A stretch of 64,000 nucleotides of DNA, from positions 1,880,811-1,944,810 of the forward strand of contig CM119270.1 in assembly GCA_051294375.1 (NCBI GenBank), written 5' to 3'. This DNA comes from Paraspadella gotoi. Its lineage: Eukaryota > Chaetognatha. The translations under genes were made by a program, and so were the position numbers. This document shows, piece after piece, positions 13,138-25,690 of the stretch; position 1 is the first letter of the stretch; every line of letters begins with the position of its first letter. Below the pieces are notes generated by a model that had not been told where the DNA came from, made no database searches, and saw only the letters and a program-made list of their open reading frames with translations.

Positions 13138-14254
13138 CGGTCGAGTTAGGTCTCTCACTGAACCCCCTGTGGGCGAACAACTACAACACGCAACCTCGGT
13201 CAAACTGGCCCTCGATCGTTTTCTCTCTTTCTCTCTCTCCTGTTATAGACTTAGTGTTAAAGGGTTTATAATAATTTTTGGTCTGATTGAGCCCTGGCAT
13301 TTTATTTTTGAAAGCTGCAAATCTATGCTTAAATCTTTAAATTGAATATCTGGCTCTCTACATGGTTTAATAATGAACTAGTTTTGGTTTTTTTTTTATT
13401 AATATCCAAAAAACTATATTAACCAACGTAACGGGTAGTTCAACAATACTCATATAATTCCTCTGAGAACACAGGTATTAAATGAAGTTTCTAATTTACT
13501 TGATATAGGTAATATTAAAGTTTTTATGGACTTGACTGAAGCTGCGTCTCGGCTCTGGCTGCCTGCTGTGTTCTTATTCTCTGGCAGGCAGCTACTCATA
13601 TTTCAATGACGTTGGATATTGAATATACTTAGTAATAAAGTTACTATTCACTATATCTTTCTGGTCAATTATGGACTGAGTTAAATTAAGCTCGTTGGAT
13701 AAACACGCTCAAAAGATCTCCATCTGAAGCTGTTTATTGTTATTAACTTGTTGAAAAATAAAATCATTCTTAATCTAAAAATTGTTGGTTCCACTGCACT
13801 ATGGTGGGTTTTTAATAAATAGCTTGGAGTTAAGATTAGGAACGAGGCCAGGGTAAGATGGAATCACCAGCTATTACTATGGTCTTGGTTAAGAGAGTGT
13901 GATAAATTAAAACAATAATTATGTTATGTAAAAAATTAAATAATTTCAAATATATATTTTTTTAATATTATAAAAGAAAGATAAATATTATTTCAATATT
14001 TAATGTTGATACTGTTCTAATATTTATACTCATTGATGAACATCTCGTTAAAAGTTTCAGTACCTTCATAGTATCATCCATACAAGTCGCATATTGTTGG
14101 GTGCTTCCTCCACTTGGCGGGAATTAAGTCGAATTGGAGCCTTTTATACTAAAAATTAAATCCTAAAATTAGTATTCAATTATCATTTAATTAATCTGTC
14201 TGCACAGAGATAGTCAATTAGTGTTAATGTGTTGTATGACAGAGACCGTTCAAA

Positions 14255-14440
14255 TATAAGCAGTACCTGAGCTTCGGATCAGGCTGTAACAACCGTGTTA
14301 CAGCGGGTTAAGCCCCGCCCCTCTTAACGCTAGGGCCACCGGGATAGACCCCAGACCTTGTGGGTTGAGCGAAGCGAATGGACTTGCCCTCCGGCCACCA
14401 TGGCCACTGGATGAAACGGTTGGTGGATTTTAGTCCACCA
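14255..14440 (-). mobile_element. tRNA-derived SINE head
   Basis: On the minus strand GGTGGCCGGAGGGCAAG resembles a Pol III A box region, and about 35 bp later GGGGTCTATCCCGG resembles a B box with one base lost. It matches the copy at 7030-7230. Confidence 0.5.
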
Positions 14441-14639
14441 GTAATCCCCTCCATCCGTAGGAGAGAGTGCTTTGCGTCTCTTCAGTGAATGTTGTTGTTG
14501 GTAGAAAGTTCATCGAGCCAGAGTTTGAGTGGTATGTCCCTGAAAGTGTTGTTGTTGCTTGTTGTTTCGGAAGTTGGGCCTCACCAACAAAGGATGACAG
14601 TAATTATCTGTTATCATGTTAAATGACTCGAAACGTTCA

Positions 14640-14800
14640 ATAAGTGCAGTCCTGGCTTCGATCAGCTGTAACCACCGGTGTTACAGGCGGTTAAGCGCCC
14701 CGATGCCATCTTAACTGCCTAGGCGGCCACCCGGGCTCGACCCTGACTTTGGGTTGGGGGCGAATACTTGTTGCCCGCACCCAAACTGCCAGTGATGAAG
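14640..14800 (-). mobile_element. Second, diverged SINE copy
   Basis: Shares the GTTACAGGCGGTTAAGCGCC and GGCGGCCACCCGGGCTCGACC blocks with the copy just upstream, so two SINE units lie in tandem about 370 bp apart. Confidence 0.45.
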
Positions 14801-15100
14801 CGGTTGGGTTCTATTCGATTTAGAATGGAAGGTGTAATCAGAAACCGTATCTCGAACGATGAAAAAAATTGTAGATGAAAAAAATGAAGTAGAATGTATC
14901 CAAAACTATAAAAAAAATTAACAGTTTTACTCTCAACATATGGTAGCATTAACAGTATACTAGCGCATACACGCGACTATAATTTATTGACATCACTACA
15001 TATGCTATTTTCAGTTTAAAATTTATTTGTTTTCACGGTTTATTCATTTAGCTACTCCAATATATCTATTCATTAATCATAAAAAAGTTTGGAGCAAACA
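14801..15100. other. AT-rich DNA, nothing recognised
   Basis: No gene or known repeat was recognised. Confidence 0.4.
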
Positions 15101-15600
15101 ATGATAAAGCACCAGATAATTCCTTCAAATAGTGATCCAGTTTGCATTTACATTACACATCAGACGATTCCATCGAATTTGAAATTGCCAGCTCAATCAC
15201 CACACAAATTCCAAGTAAATCGCGCCATCCGACATTAATTTGATTAATTAATACATCTTGCATTTACATTTATATAAAAGAAAAGAAGCATAATCAATTA
15301 GTTGCAAACATTTAACTCATTTCACTCAGACGAATATGCATCGATCTTGAATTTCATTTAAATCACACCACTTTCCAACCGCTCATACAAAAATTTCAAG
15401 TCAAAACGCCACCAAGCAATCATGAGTTAATTGCGTTCAAAAGCTAAGGGGGACGGACGGACGGAAGACAGACAGGCATAATAAATTTTTTGTATTTCTG
15501 ACATGATTAAGTGACATAACCGCAGATTGGTAGGGCGGACCGACACGGGATCGACAAAGTGAATTCTAAGCCGGAATCTGCTGTAAAATAGCTAAATAAG
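15100..15600 (+). mobile_element. Pearl/HINE-like element, worn copy
   Basis: Core-unit remnants (CAGACGATTCCATCGAA near 15162, a second unit near 15315) are followed by GGACGGACGGACGGAAGACA and a GGCGGACCGACA stretch. The element ends in a decayed half of the hairpin (CCGGAATCTGCTG near 15573). Confidence 0.45.
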
Positions 15601-16345
15601 CCTCTTAATAAATATCAATTACTACACACGATATGGTTTTGGAGAGTTTTGAGTCCATATGTTTCCAATTACATAAAAATTCATGTCATACCAACAATAA
15701 TTGTAATAAAATATTGGTTTCTTCAAAGATTAAATCGCTTGGATACATGTTAAAACTAGGACCTATTAAAAGGGAATTGAAAAAATGAATAAACAAAACG
15801 GTAATGCTCAAATGTGTTGCGCCACCTGATGCCTTATCATGTGTATTTACATGACATGAATGTACATGATGTGACTACTACTAAAGCGTAGTAAAAATTC
15901 TAAATTTAACTTTATGTAAATTTCTAAAAGTCAGGAACAAACACAGATACTATAAACATTTATGATAAAAAAAATTTTATTATAAAATTTGCAGTAGGCC
16001 AAGTACTAATCCATAAATTGTTAATTCTTGTCATTAAGTTGGATGCAAATAAAAAAACCTGTATTTTAAGCTGAAAATTAAATCTGTATATATAAATATG
16101 ATTGTATAGTGCATCTCATATCACCGATAGTTGATATAGAAAACAGATTTGGGAAACAGTGCTAATTTTTTTAGCATGCATTCAAACCATTTAGCTGGTT
16201 CATTATTCAAGGAGAAGAATTGTGTGAGGTAAAAAAAAAAAAAATTTAAATAAGAGAAGGTGAGAGGAAGAGGAGGAGACCGGGAGAGAGAAAGAAGCGA
16301 GAGAGAGAGAGAGAGAGAGAGAGAAAGGGATTAATCCCTTTTAGT
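15601..16345. other. AT-rich DNA, no gene seen
   Basis: No supported exon. A short (GA)n tract runs at about 16285-16325 just before the gap. Confidence 0.4.
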
Positions 16346-16445
16346 NNNNNNNNNNNNNNNNNNNNNNNNNNNNNNNNNNNNNNNNNNNNNNNNNNNNNNN
16401 NNNNNNNNNNNNNNNNNNNNNNNNNNNNNNNNNNNNNNNNNNNNN
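16346..16445. other. Assembly gap (100 N)
   Basis: Exactly 100 N, a common placeholder for a join of unknown size. Confidence 0.99.
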
Positions 16446-16509
16446 CCATTCAGTTCATCTCCGAGCTATCGTGCTCTCGGCGAGCCTCTGAAAACTCTCC
16501 TCAAGATCC

Positions 16510-16805
16510 TCTGATTTTTCTCGACAAACTTCGAAGGAACTCGGCGACGTCAGCCTCCCGCTGCAGGGTGAGCTCTCTTGTTGTTGTTGTTGTTTGTTGT
16601 TGTTGTTGTTGTTGTGTTGTTGTTGTTGTTGTGTTGTTGTTGTTGTTGTGTTGTGTTGTTGTTATTTTGTTGCTGTTTTTGTTGTTGTTGTTGTTGTTTG
16701 TTATTGTTGTTGCTTTTTGTTATTGTTGCTGTTTGTTGTTGATTTAGTTTTCGTTGTTGCTGACGAGGTTGAAACTCGGCGACGTCGTCCTCCAGCATCC
16801 GGTGA
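16510..16805 (+). other. Two similar candidate 5' exon ends with donors
   Basis: GAACTCGGCGACGTCAGCCTCC followed by a GGTGAGC donor near 16568 has a near copy, AAACTCGGCGACGTCGTCCTCC followed by a GGTGAGT donor, near 16800. They flank the (TTG)n tract. They could be a duplicated first exon of gene A1 or of another gene. No start codon is fixed. Confidence 0.3.
16575..16745. repeat. (TTG)n microsatellite
   Basis: About 170 bp of interrupted TTG repeats, which also read as poly-Asn/Gln/Thr on the minus strand. A GT-type donor (CTGCAGGGTGAGC) lies just upstream, so it is more likely the start of an intron than coding sequence. Confidence 0.7.
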
Positions 16806-17013
16806 GTTTGTTGCTGAGTGATTTTGTTTTTGCTGTTTTAGTTGCTGGACTTGATATCGTTGTTATTGTTTCTTGTTGTTTTTGGTCGTTTTTCTCTCTT
16901 CTTGTCGTTTTTTTTTTAGTTCGTTTTCATTTCTTTTCCACTAATTAATTTCTTTCATTTTGTTTCTTTGTTTGATTTATCGTCCTTTCCACAAACGCCC
17001 CCCCCCCTACCAG

Positions 17014-17228
17014 ATGGCACCCTCAATAACAACAAAAGACAACAATAAAAGAACAACGAAAGAGCCTTCGCCTCGCCTCGGAGATCCACGCTTCGGTGGC
17101 GGCGAACGACGGAGAGATATGCTTTTGTTCCAAAGTTCGCGGAAGTCCGAAGGCGGCGCTCAGGCCGCGGAGAAGTTGGATCAAACAAAAGATTCGGCGG
17201 CCACCGTCAAGTTCGTCTCGTCTCCTTA
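17014..17228 (+). CDS. Candidate 5' exon with ATG (upstream of gene A1)
   Basis: A CAG acceptor after a C-rich tract is directly followed by ATG. The frame stays open for 71 codons (MAPSITTKDNNKRTTKEPS...) and ends at TAA. CpG content is well above the flanks. The peptide is basic and low in hydrophobic residues, as in a disordered N-terminal region. The donor is not clear. It could be the first coding exon of gene A1, or a small unrelated frame in GC-rich DNA. Confidence 0.35.
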
Positions 17229-20200
17229 AATTTTTTAAACAAATTTTTATTCTTTTTTTTTTTTTTTAAATTCAGATTAATTATACTTTTTATTGAAGAG
17301 GTCAGAGGTTAGGATTAAGGGTTAAGTTATGGATTAGGATATAATCTAGGTTAAAGATTCGGGGTGAAGGAATTGGGTTTTGGGGATAGGGTAAGGGTTA
17401 GCGATTAAGTTTAGGTTTGGTTAGTAATTACGTCCGGAATTCAGGAACAGACAAGAGACGTTTCGGAATTCAGAGCCTTAAAATTTATTTTCCTAAAAAA
17501 AAAACTCCACAGGTCGATCTGGAGAAAACTTCGGCCGTCGAACGTAAACGATAACGAAAGACGTCCCTGGTCAAACACAACAGACAACAACAGAAACTCC
17601 AGCGAGTCTCCACCTCAGAGGAAACCGCCACCCAGCGCACGCCGACGCTCCGAGCCCCGAAGAGATCCGCCGCGCAGCCACCCCGCCGTCGACTGATGCC
17701 ACGGAAAGCCACGCCCGCTCGACTCGAGACGCCAGCCCCTTCCGCGGCGCGGCGGCACGACGATAACGACGACGAGAAAGACGATGGGACGGCGACGACA
17801 CAACAAACAAAGAGGGAGGAGGAGGAGGAGGAGTGAAGGAGGAGGCAGGAGAGGAGGAGAGACGAGGAAAAGGGAGGATCGGCGAAGGAGGAAGAGGAGG
17901 AGGAGGGGAGGAGGAGGAAGAGAGGAGGAGGATGAGGAAGAGATCTGAAACAGATCATCTTTCATCGACGGAAACGACGGTCGACGATTTGGCGCAACAA
18001 TATGTGGATTCGCCCTCAAGTACCAGTCATTTGTTTTTTTCCCCTTGTTCTCCTTTGTTGTTGTTTTTTTGTTTTTGTTTTTTTTTTTTTACTTAATTTC
18101 TCTGTTATCTTTAGCTACATAGCATTTTTGGCTTTCTTGTAACGGTTTTTTTTCTCATTTACTTTATATGAATTGTTTGGAAATTGTCTCGTGTTCCCCT
18201 TTTAACTATGGCTTTTAATTTTGTTTGTTTGCTTATTACTCGAATCGCAACTTTATAAAAAACTCATATTGAAACATCCTTTACCAACACATCGTAACCA
18301 CCTTTCTGCCGTATTGTCAACACCCTACCCGCCACCTTAACCCCCCCCTACCACCAGTTTCCCTCTCGACTTTCCCCCCGACGACGTCCTGCAGGTCAGC
18401 CTGACCCTCAAGGTGCCCGCCCGGCACCTTAACCGAGGCTGATTTGCGGTTGCGAGGCGTGGAAGTACCAGATATCCGGTGGCCATACAGGAAGGGACGA
18501 TCGTTGATTGACTTATCTCGTTAAACTGTCGACGAAGAATAGGAAGAGTTGAGGTTTAAGGTTAAGTTTAGAGGGGCTTTGGGGACGGAGGGAAGTTATA
18601 CATTTGATCAAAGAGACTTATCATATATTAAATATAAAATATAAAAGGAATAAAAATTAAAATCTATTATACAGGGGAGGGAGCCTATAACGACCCCTTG
18701 TAGTGTTTAATTTTTTCGTTGTAAATAAAAATAATCAACTCATCCTTCCCCATGTCTATTCAGCCGAGCCATGTCAAAACCGTCATCCTTCCATGTCCTA
18801 TTCCAGCCCGAGCCATGTAAACTGCATCCTTTCCCATGTCCCTATTCCAGCCCAGCCATTCAAGTCAACCTTCCCATGTCCATTTCCAGCCACAACCATG
18901 TCACTCATTCGTTCCCAGTCCCTTTTCCAGCCTGAGCCATGTCAACTTAACCTTCCCCATGTAACCTTGCAGCCCCGAAGCCATTAGTCAAACTCATCCT
19001 TCCCCATTGTCCTTCCCAGCCCAAAGCCAGGTCAACTCATCCTTTCCCCAGTCCTTTCCCAGCCAGAGCCATGTCAACTCATCCTTCCCACTGTCCCTTT
19101 CCAGCCCGAGCCATGTCAAACTCATCCCATTTCCCATGTCTCTTTGCCCAGCCCGAGAGTGTCAATCATTCCTTCCCATGTTCCCTTCCAGCCCGAGCCA
19201 TGTCAACTACTCCTTCCCCATGTCCTTTTCCAGCCCGAGCCATGTCAACCATCGCCTTCCCCATGTCCCTTTCCAAGCCCAGAGCCATGTCAACTCATTC
19301 TTCCCATGTCCCTCTTCCAGCCCGAGCCATGTCAACTCATCGCTTCCCCAGTCCTTTTCAGCCCGAGCCATGTCAACTCATCCTTCCCCAGTCCCATTTT
19401 TCTAGGCCCGACCATGTCAACTCATCCTTCCCCATGGTCCATTTCCAGCCCGAGCCATCTGTCAACTCATCCTTCCCCATGTCCCTTTTCCAGCCCGAGC
19501 CATGTCAACTCATCCTTCCCATGTCCCTTTCCAGCTCTGAGCCATGTCCAACTCATCCCCCCTTTCCGCCATGTTCCCTTTCCAGCCCCGAGCCAATGTC
19601 AAGACTCATCCTTACCCCATGTCCCTTCCCAGCCCGAGCCATTCAAACTCACCTTCCCCATGTCCCTTCCAGCCCACCAGTCAACTCATCCCTTCCCCAT
19701 CTGTCGCTTTCCAGCCTGAGCCATGTCAACTCATCCTTTCCCATGTCCCTTTCCAGCCCAAGCCATGTCAAAGTCATTCCTCCCCATGTCCCTTTCCAGC
19801 CCAGCCATGATCCAACCTCATTCTTCCCCATTCCCTTTCAAGCCCGATCCATGTTCAACTCATCACTGTCTCCCATGTCCCTTTTCAGCCCAAGCCATTC
19901 AACTCATCCTTCCCATGCCCTTTTCCAGCCCGAGCCATGGTCAAACTTCATCCTTCCCCAGTCCCTCTTCCCAGCCCGAGCCATGTCACTCATCCTTCCC
20001 CATGGTCCCTTTCCAGCCCGAGGCCATGTCAACTCATCCTTCCCCATGTCCCTTCTGGCCTCTGGCCAACAGTGCACGGCAAAAAAACCATCGTGAAAAT
20101 TGCCTGTCGACTTCACAGGGTAAAACTCACGGGCAACTGGAGTGTAGAATTGAGATCGAGATTATTAATTCAGCCGGAAAAACAGGTGAGAATTGTGAAT

Positions 20201-23200
20201 CTCGATTCACGAGTCATTCCTACTATTTTTTGCTCATACTTGTCGCTTCTTAATATGTTTATACTATACCGAATGTTTCAAGGTTATTGATATTAATTTT
20301 ATTAGATTTAAGAAAGGAAAGATTACTCAATTTATCAATTTTATTATTTGTTCTTCATTAAACTTTTGTTATTTGACTTTATATCTAAGATAATGTCTGA
20401 GCAATAGTGCTGAACACAAGAATGTCAATTGAAAATATTCTTTATTGTTTATCAATAAGTATTTTTAAAATATTTTTATTTTTAATTGTAAAATAAACGG
20501 CGTTTCTAAAAAATAGTAAAACCAATTTCAGAAAATTAAGCAAAAACAAATATTTCGTATTGCATTTGTTGAGGCGTAAATGTGAACTGCGGTTCCAACT
20601 TTATTGAAATTACTAAAAGCCATCAAATTTCTTTCCTTTTACAATTAAAATTTTAGTTAAACTATTGAATTTTAAAATGTATCCCCAACAGCCCCACTGT
20701 CAAATATGACTTGGAATTAAACTCCTTAATTTTTCGTTTCTTCTTTCTGGTTAAAACGACGAATTGGATGTAGAAGAGGAGAAAAGGAGAAAGAGGCATG
20801 AAGAAGGAGGAGAAAGATGAGCGTGAAAGCAAGGAAGAGGAAGAGGGAAAGGAAGAGGAGGAGGAAGAGGAGGATGGAAGAGGATATACGCTTAAAATGG
20901 AGGCGGAGAAAAAGACATAAGGATTTTAAATAACAGCATTAGTTAATAAATTAGTTCAATTAAAACTGCGTTGCAAAAAATAAATTAATAATAGATTATC
21001 ATCATATAATCCTGATAGATATTTTAAAAAAATTACCGCCTGCGTAATTAATGATGGATTAATTTAGAAGATAAAAACAAACGAATGCATTAAGTAATTA
21101 ATTAAAGTTTTTAAAAATCGGTCCGCGAATGAATTAAAAGTGAGATTAAATTTAACTCTATAATAACGTCTCGTTTGCTACGTTTGGAAAATTCATTGTA
21201 ATAATTTTTTTAAAAAGATTTTACACTCGAATAATTCCAATATTTAAATTACTAAAAAGCGAAGGAGGAAGCCGCTCGGAAGAAGGCAAGTGAAAAAGCC
21301 TAAAAGACGATATTGAGCCAGAGAAGAGGAACAAGTCAATGACATTGACGGGTATGTATGAAACCTGTATTACGTTTTTAAAACTGGATACCAATGAATT
21401 GCATTAATTAATTTACCAACAAAAAAAGACGATAAATGGATAAATCCTTCTTCCAAACAAAACTTGGGAAGAAAGTTTGTTTAACGTGTCTTAATATTTT
21501 CTGCTCAAAAATATGTTTGCGCTTTAATTTATGTGATGTTCCGCTTTTGTTCGTCTCTCTGTCCTTTATGTCTTTCTGTCTTTCTGTCCGGAATTTCCGT
21601 CTCTCTGTCTCTATCTCTCTCTGTTAGTTCTTGACGTACACGTAGAAAAAACATTAAGATGTTCATTTTTTTCCGCGTGTTCTTTTTTTTTCTTTCAAAC
21701 CAAGATTTACGGATGTAATCTTGATTTCTATTTTATTTGTACAATATCAAATGTTATATAACTTATTACTGGTATAAATATTCCTTAAAAAGCTATGGTG
21801 TGAATTTGGTCGGTTCAGTAAATACAATAAATATGTATTATCTTGATGAATTAAGACTATATAAACTTACTGATCACCTTTGTTTAATTCGTGAAAAAAG
21901 TTGAAATTTAAAAATAAAGATTACAATTCATACCAAAGATATCAACCAAAGAATATAATCTACGGATTACTAAAATCGCGCGCAGTGTTAAATTAACTTT
22001 AAAAGCTTTTTTCGTTACACTAATTTCCCGTTACGAATGAATTAGCGAAAACGAATGGCGAATCAAATTTTGGAGGTACAATCATTTCGTCTTGCTATCC
22101 CAATTTTCATTTCTAGTTTTGCGCCAATTGACATTAAAGCGGTGGGCCAAAAAAGTTAAATGTACTAAGCCATTAATTGCTTCTTGCAAATATAGTACAT
22201 ATTTTTTGGCAGACCGCTTGTAAACCGTCACTTTCGGTGTATCGTTAGGCAACGGTGACTTAGATGCACCATTAATAAATAATTATCAATAATAATATCA
22301 AATATTAACAATTCAAGTAGCAAAAATTTAGCGGAAACCGTAAGTCCTAGTTTCCGATTCACGTCGTATAACATTGCCGTAACCAAAAGTCATGTTTTCT
22401 CACGATTTAACAAAAAGTTTTTTAACTTTTTTCATCTCAAGGATCAGGTAAGAGGACGACTGAAAATATATAATGCACAATTACGCCGATGATAACATAA
22501 AAAAAAAAAATATCCGGCTATTATATCTATACGTACATCTAAAATTTTTTATATTTTTGCTCTGTGCAATCTAATCTGTTTTGCAACTGCAAAAACTATC
22601 TTCAACCCTCAACAATTAAGCAAGCTTCGTCATTTTCTCGTAATCTCACACGTCAAGGAAATCGAATATTGCTTTGCTATTTCGTAACAAGAGGGCATCA
22701 CTCAGCCATTTTGCATAGATGAAATCCTATCTCGAATTAGTTACTTTATCAAGTATTTATCAATTTAAATTAATTTTTTCTTCTTCTTCAGACGACATTT
22801 GGTGAAACGAGTCTTCCAGTTCATTTGACGACCGTCGTATGGCATGATCAGCAGATTCAGTCGTGGGCGTTTGATTTCAAACAATTCAGATCAGATGGGT
22901 TCAATTCAAATATCCAGGTTAAATGGGATGGAATTAGATCATTTCTGGTCCGATGGGTGATTTCAAATAGTTCACAGATTAGTGGTTTTCATAATCATCC
23001 AGGCCAGATGGATTTGATTCAATCATTAGGTCAGATGGGTTGATTCAAACGATTCAGGTTAAAGGATGATCAAGATCATCCGGTCCGATGGGTTGATTCA
23101 AATAGTTCACGATCAGAAGGTTTGTTCAAATTATCCAGGCCGATGGTTGATTCCAAATCATTCAGGTCAGATGGGTTGATTCAGGAATATCAGGTTGATT

Positions 23201-25659
23201 AAGATGTTCAGTCAGGTGGATGGAGTAAAATGTAGGGTTTTGGCATTACAGTTTGTTTGCGTGAACGTTCTGGTTTTGATTCGAAAATTAAAGCGAATCA
23301 GAGGTTCATGTATCATATTCATTGGAGATGAAATAAATTAGATTGTAAGGAGAGCCTTGATTGAAAGCTTGCAGGAGCCTGTTTGTCAATATTCTTGTAC
23401 GAGTGATAGCCCGGCCCAAAGTCAGGGCCAAAATAGATTAATTTATTGAATCATTGGATGATATTATATTTGTAAATTACAAAACCCGCTGCCCCTTGTT
23501 CCGCTCTCAGACGCGATCGTCAGGTCGTCCGTCACGAAGTTCCGTCTCATCCACCACCGACCCAAGAGTCAAGTTTCAGATTCACAAGGGATGCTAGATT
23601 TCGAACTAACATCGCCATCAGGTCATTAGAGTTTAGTTGTGTCACGTCGTGTTTACATTGTGTGTTCCATTTATCTGTTTCCGCGCCCCTAAATAAACAC
23701 ATAACAACAACAACAACGGAAAACCATCACCGTTTTCAGGACGCGACCGACGACAGCGAGCGATCTGATGGACATTTTCCTCCGCACTCGTGATGTAGAG
23801 GATGGACTTCCTCATCCATCATGAAGTCGATTTCTCGACTTCGTTCTGTGGGTGAGAATCATTCAACCCGTCGCCATTCAGGTTTTTTGGGGGGGGAGGG
23901 GAGAGAGGGAGTGGGAAGGGGCAAGGAGAAGGGAAAAGGGAGGGGCGAAGGGAGGGGAGAGGAAGAGGAGGAGGAGAAAAAAGGGGGAGAGGAGGCAGGA
24001 GAGGGTAGGAGAGAGGAGAGGAGGAGGAGGGAAGGTGGGAATGGGGAGAGGAAAGGGGGAGAGGGAGAAGGGGGAGGAAGGGAGAGAGGGGGGGAGGAGA
24101 GAGAGGAAGGAGGAGGATGGGGTAGGAAATGAAAACAAAGATATATATTAATGAATGATTATGAAGACAAAGACAACGATCCTCTTGACCAAAACGATAA
24201 TTTACGGAATTAAATTTCGTCCAAAAGAAAATCAAACAAAACAGACTTGAACACGCTGGATATCTGCCTTTACCTGATATCCTTTACCGATATCTCCTTT
24301 ACCCTCAGGTGCCCTGCAAAGCTCCGTCGCGGCCCGGCAGCTCCGGGCGCAGAGACGAAAAAAACCGGCGGCCCGCAGCCAAGCGCGGCCGGAGAAGCGA
24401 CGCCGGCGAATAGCGACGACGAGTCCGTCAACGCCGGCGCGAAACAAAGGAACAATCAGGGGAACGGGTCTCGGTGAGAGGGGTGAAAGGCGGGCAGAAC
24501 TGTGCGAGAAAAGGAGGTGAGCCGTTGTTTGTCATTTTGTAAACTTGGCTACGCATGGCTTCCGGCTCCTTCTAAAAATAAATCTAATCAATCTTTAAAA
24601 AAAAATATATATCGTGATTTTGGTAGTAATGAAAAATAAAAATAAATAAAATGTAAGTTAACCCATCACTGCTATTTGTATGAGTGAATTGATTTTTTTT
24701 ATAATCATTTCCGGATTTTTTTGAATGGATCTGTTAATATTGAAGTTTTTAAAATAACTAAAAAAAAAACCTTAATTTTTTAAAGATTCCGTAAGCCACT
24801 GGACTTTGTGTCCTTTAAAATTTCAGCGTCCGGACGAATGCCAAAAAAAATAATACATTATCTTGACATTTAGTGCAAAACAGGTACTATTTTAAAAAAA
24901 AATATTTATCCTCGCATTCAGGTCGCACTTGGGGATGACACTCTTCATCTTTTTAGTAAGAGAAAAAAAAACATTCATTTTTCAAATCTACCTTCGTTGC
25001 GAAATCCGATTATGAGAGAAAAATAGAACAATGTCTTGTTTGGTTTGTGAATTGTGATACAATACTTGCTTCTTCTTCGTTAGTTGTTTTTATAAATAGT
25101 TGGAAAAAGTTTACAAGCACCTTTGAGTCAAAGAATACTAGAATAATTAATGTGCTTGCGTGTATGTCATCTTTGGAGATTGATTGGTTAGAAAAGATTG
25201 GTGCGTTAGAACTTAGATTTTAGATCATCTCAAAGATAAAGCAAAAAACACTGCGATATTACTGTTCAATTACTTTTTAATTTAATTAAATTTTTTCCTT
25301 CACATTTGCAAGCCTAATTTCAGCGCGATTAAAACTACACCTATACATTAACAAGCGATAGAAGATAACAAACGATGATGTTGATCTTCACTTATTTTAG
25401 TTGACGATTCCTGGTGGGCAATTGAAAGATGATTTTAAAAACGATACTGAAATAATCAAGAACTTAAGAAGATTAGAACGGCTGCCTAAAAAATTCAGCC
25501 CATAGCAGATTTATTAAGCGAAAGTAAATAGTTTTTATAAATGCTTTTTCTGTTCATGATTTGTAAACAATATATTTTTTTTAATTAATTTTCTTTTTTT
25601 AGATTTACCTGATAAATTCGTTCTTTCTCCCAGGACTGACGAAGTGAGTTTTATGAGAC

Positions 25660-25690
<31 letters not shown>

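Larger units (their letters stand above)
10522..14650 (+). repeat. 4.1-kb direct duplication, copy B
   Basis: Same order of parts as copy A: the AAAAAGCTATAC block, hairpin at 11388-11418, core units (about 11590-12100), minisatellite (12140-12490), TATA box at 13130 and SINE at 14255-14440. Indels relative to copy A are mostly one to three bases and fall in both copies, which fits old divergence plus sequencing error. Beyond 14650 copy B continues with a second SINE unit that copy A lacks. Confidence 0.65.

Noticed and set aside
16550-16821. Poly-Gln/Asn frame (minus) and poly-Leu/Val frame (plus)
   Set aside because: Interrupted (TTG)n microsatellite next to a donor; no flanking coding support.
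19007-20096. Long + frames of 132-341 codons (Ser/Pro/His-rich)
   Set aside because: They are a 41-bp minisatellite read through; units carry indels and the same protein-like text appears in all three frames.
23819-24235. Frames rich in Gly/Glu/Arg or Pro/Leu/Ser on both strands
   Set aside because: By-products of the G-rich purine tract; only low-complexity residues.
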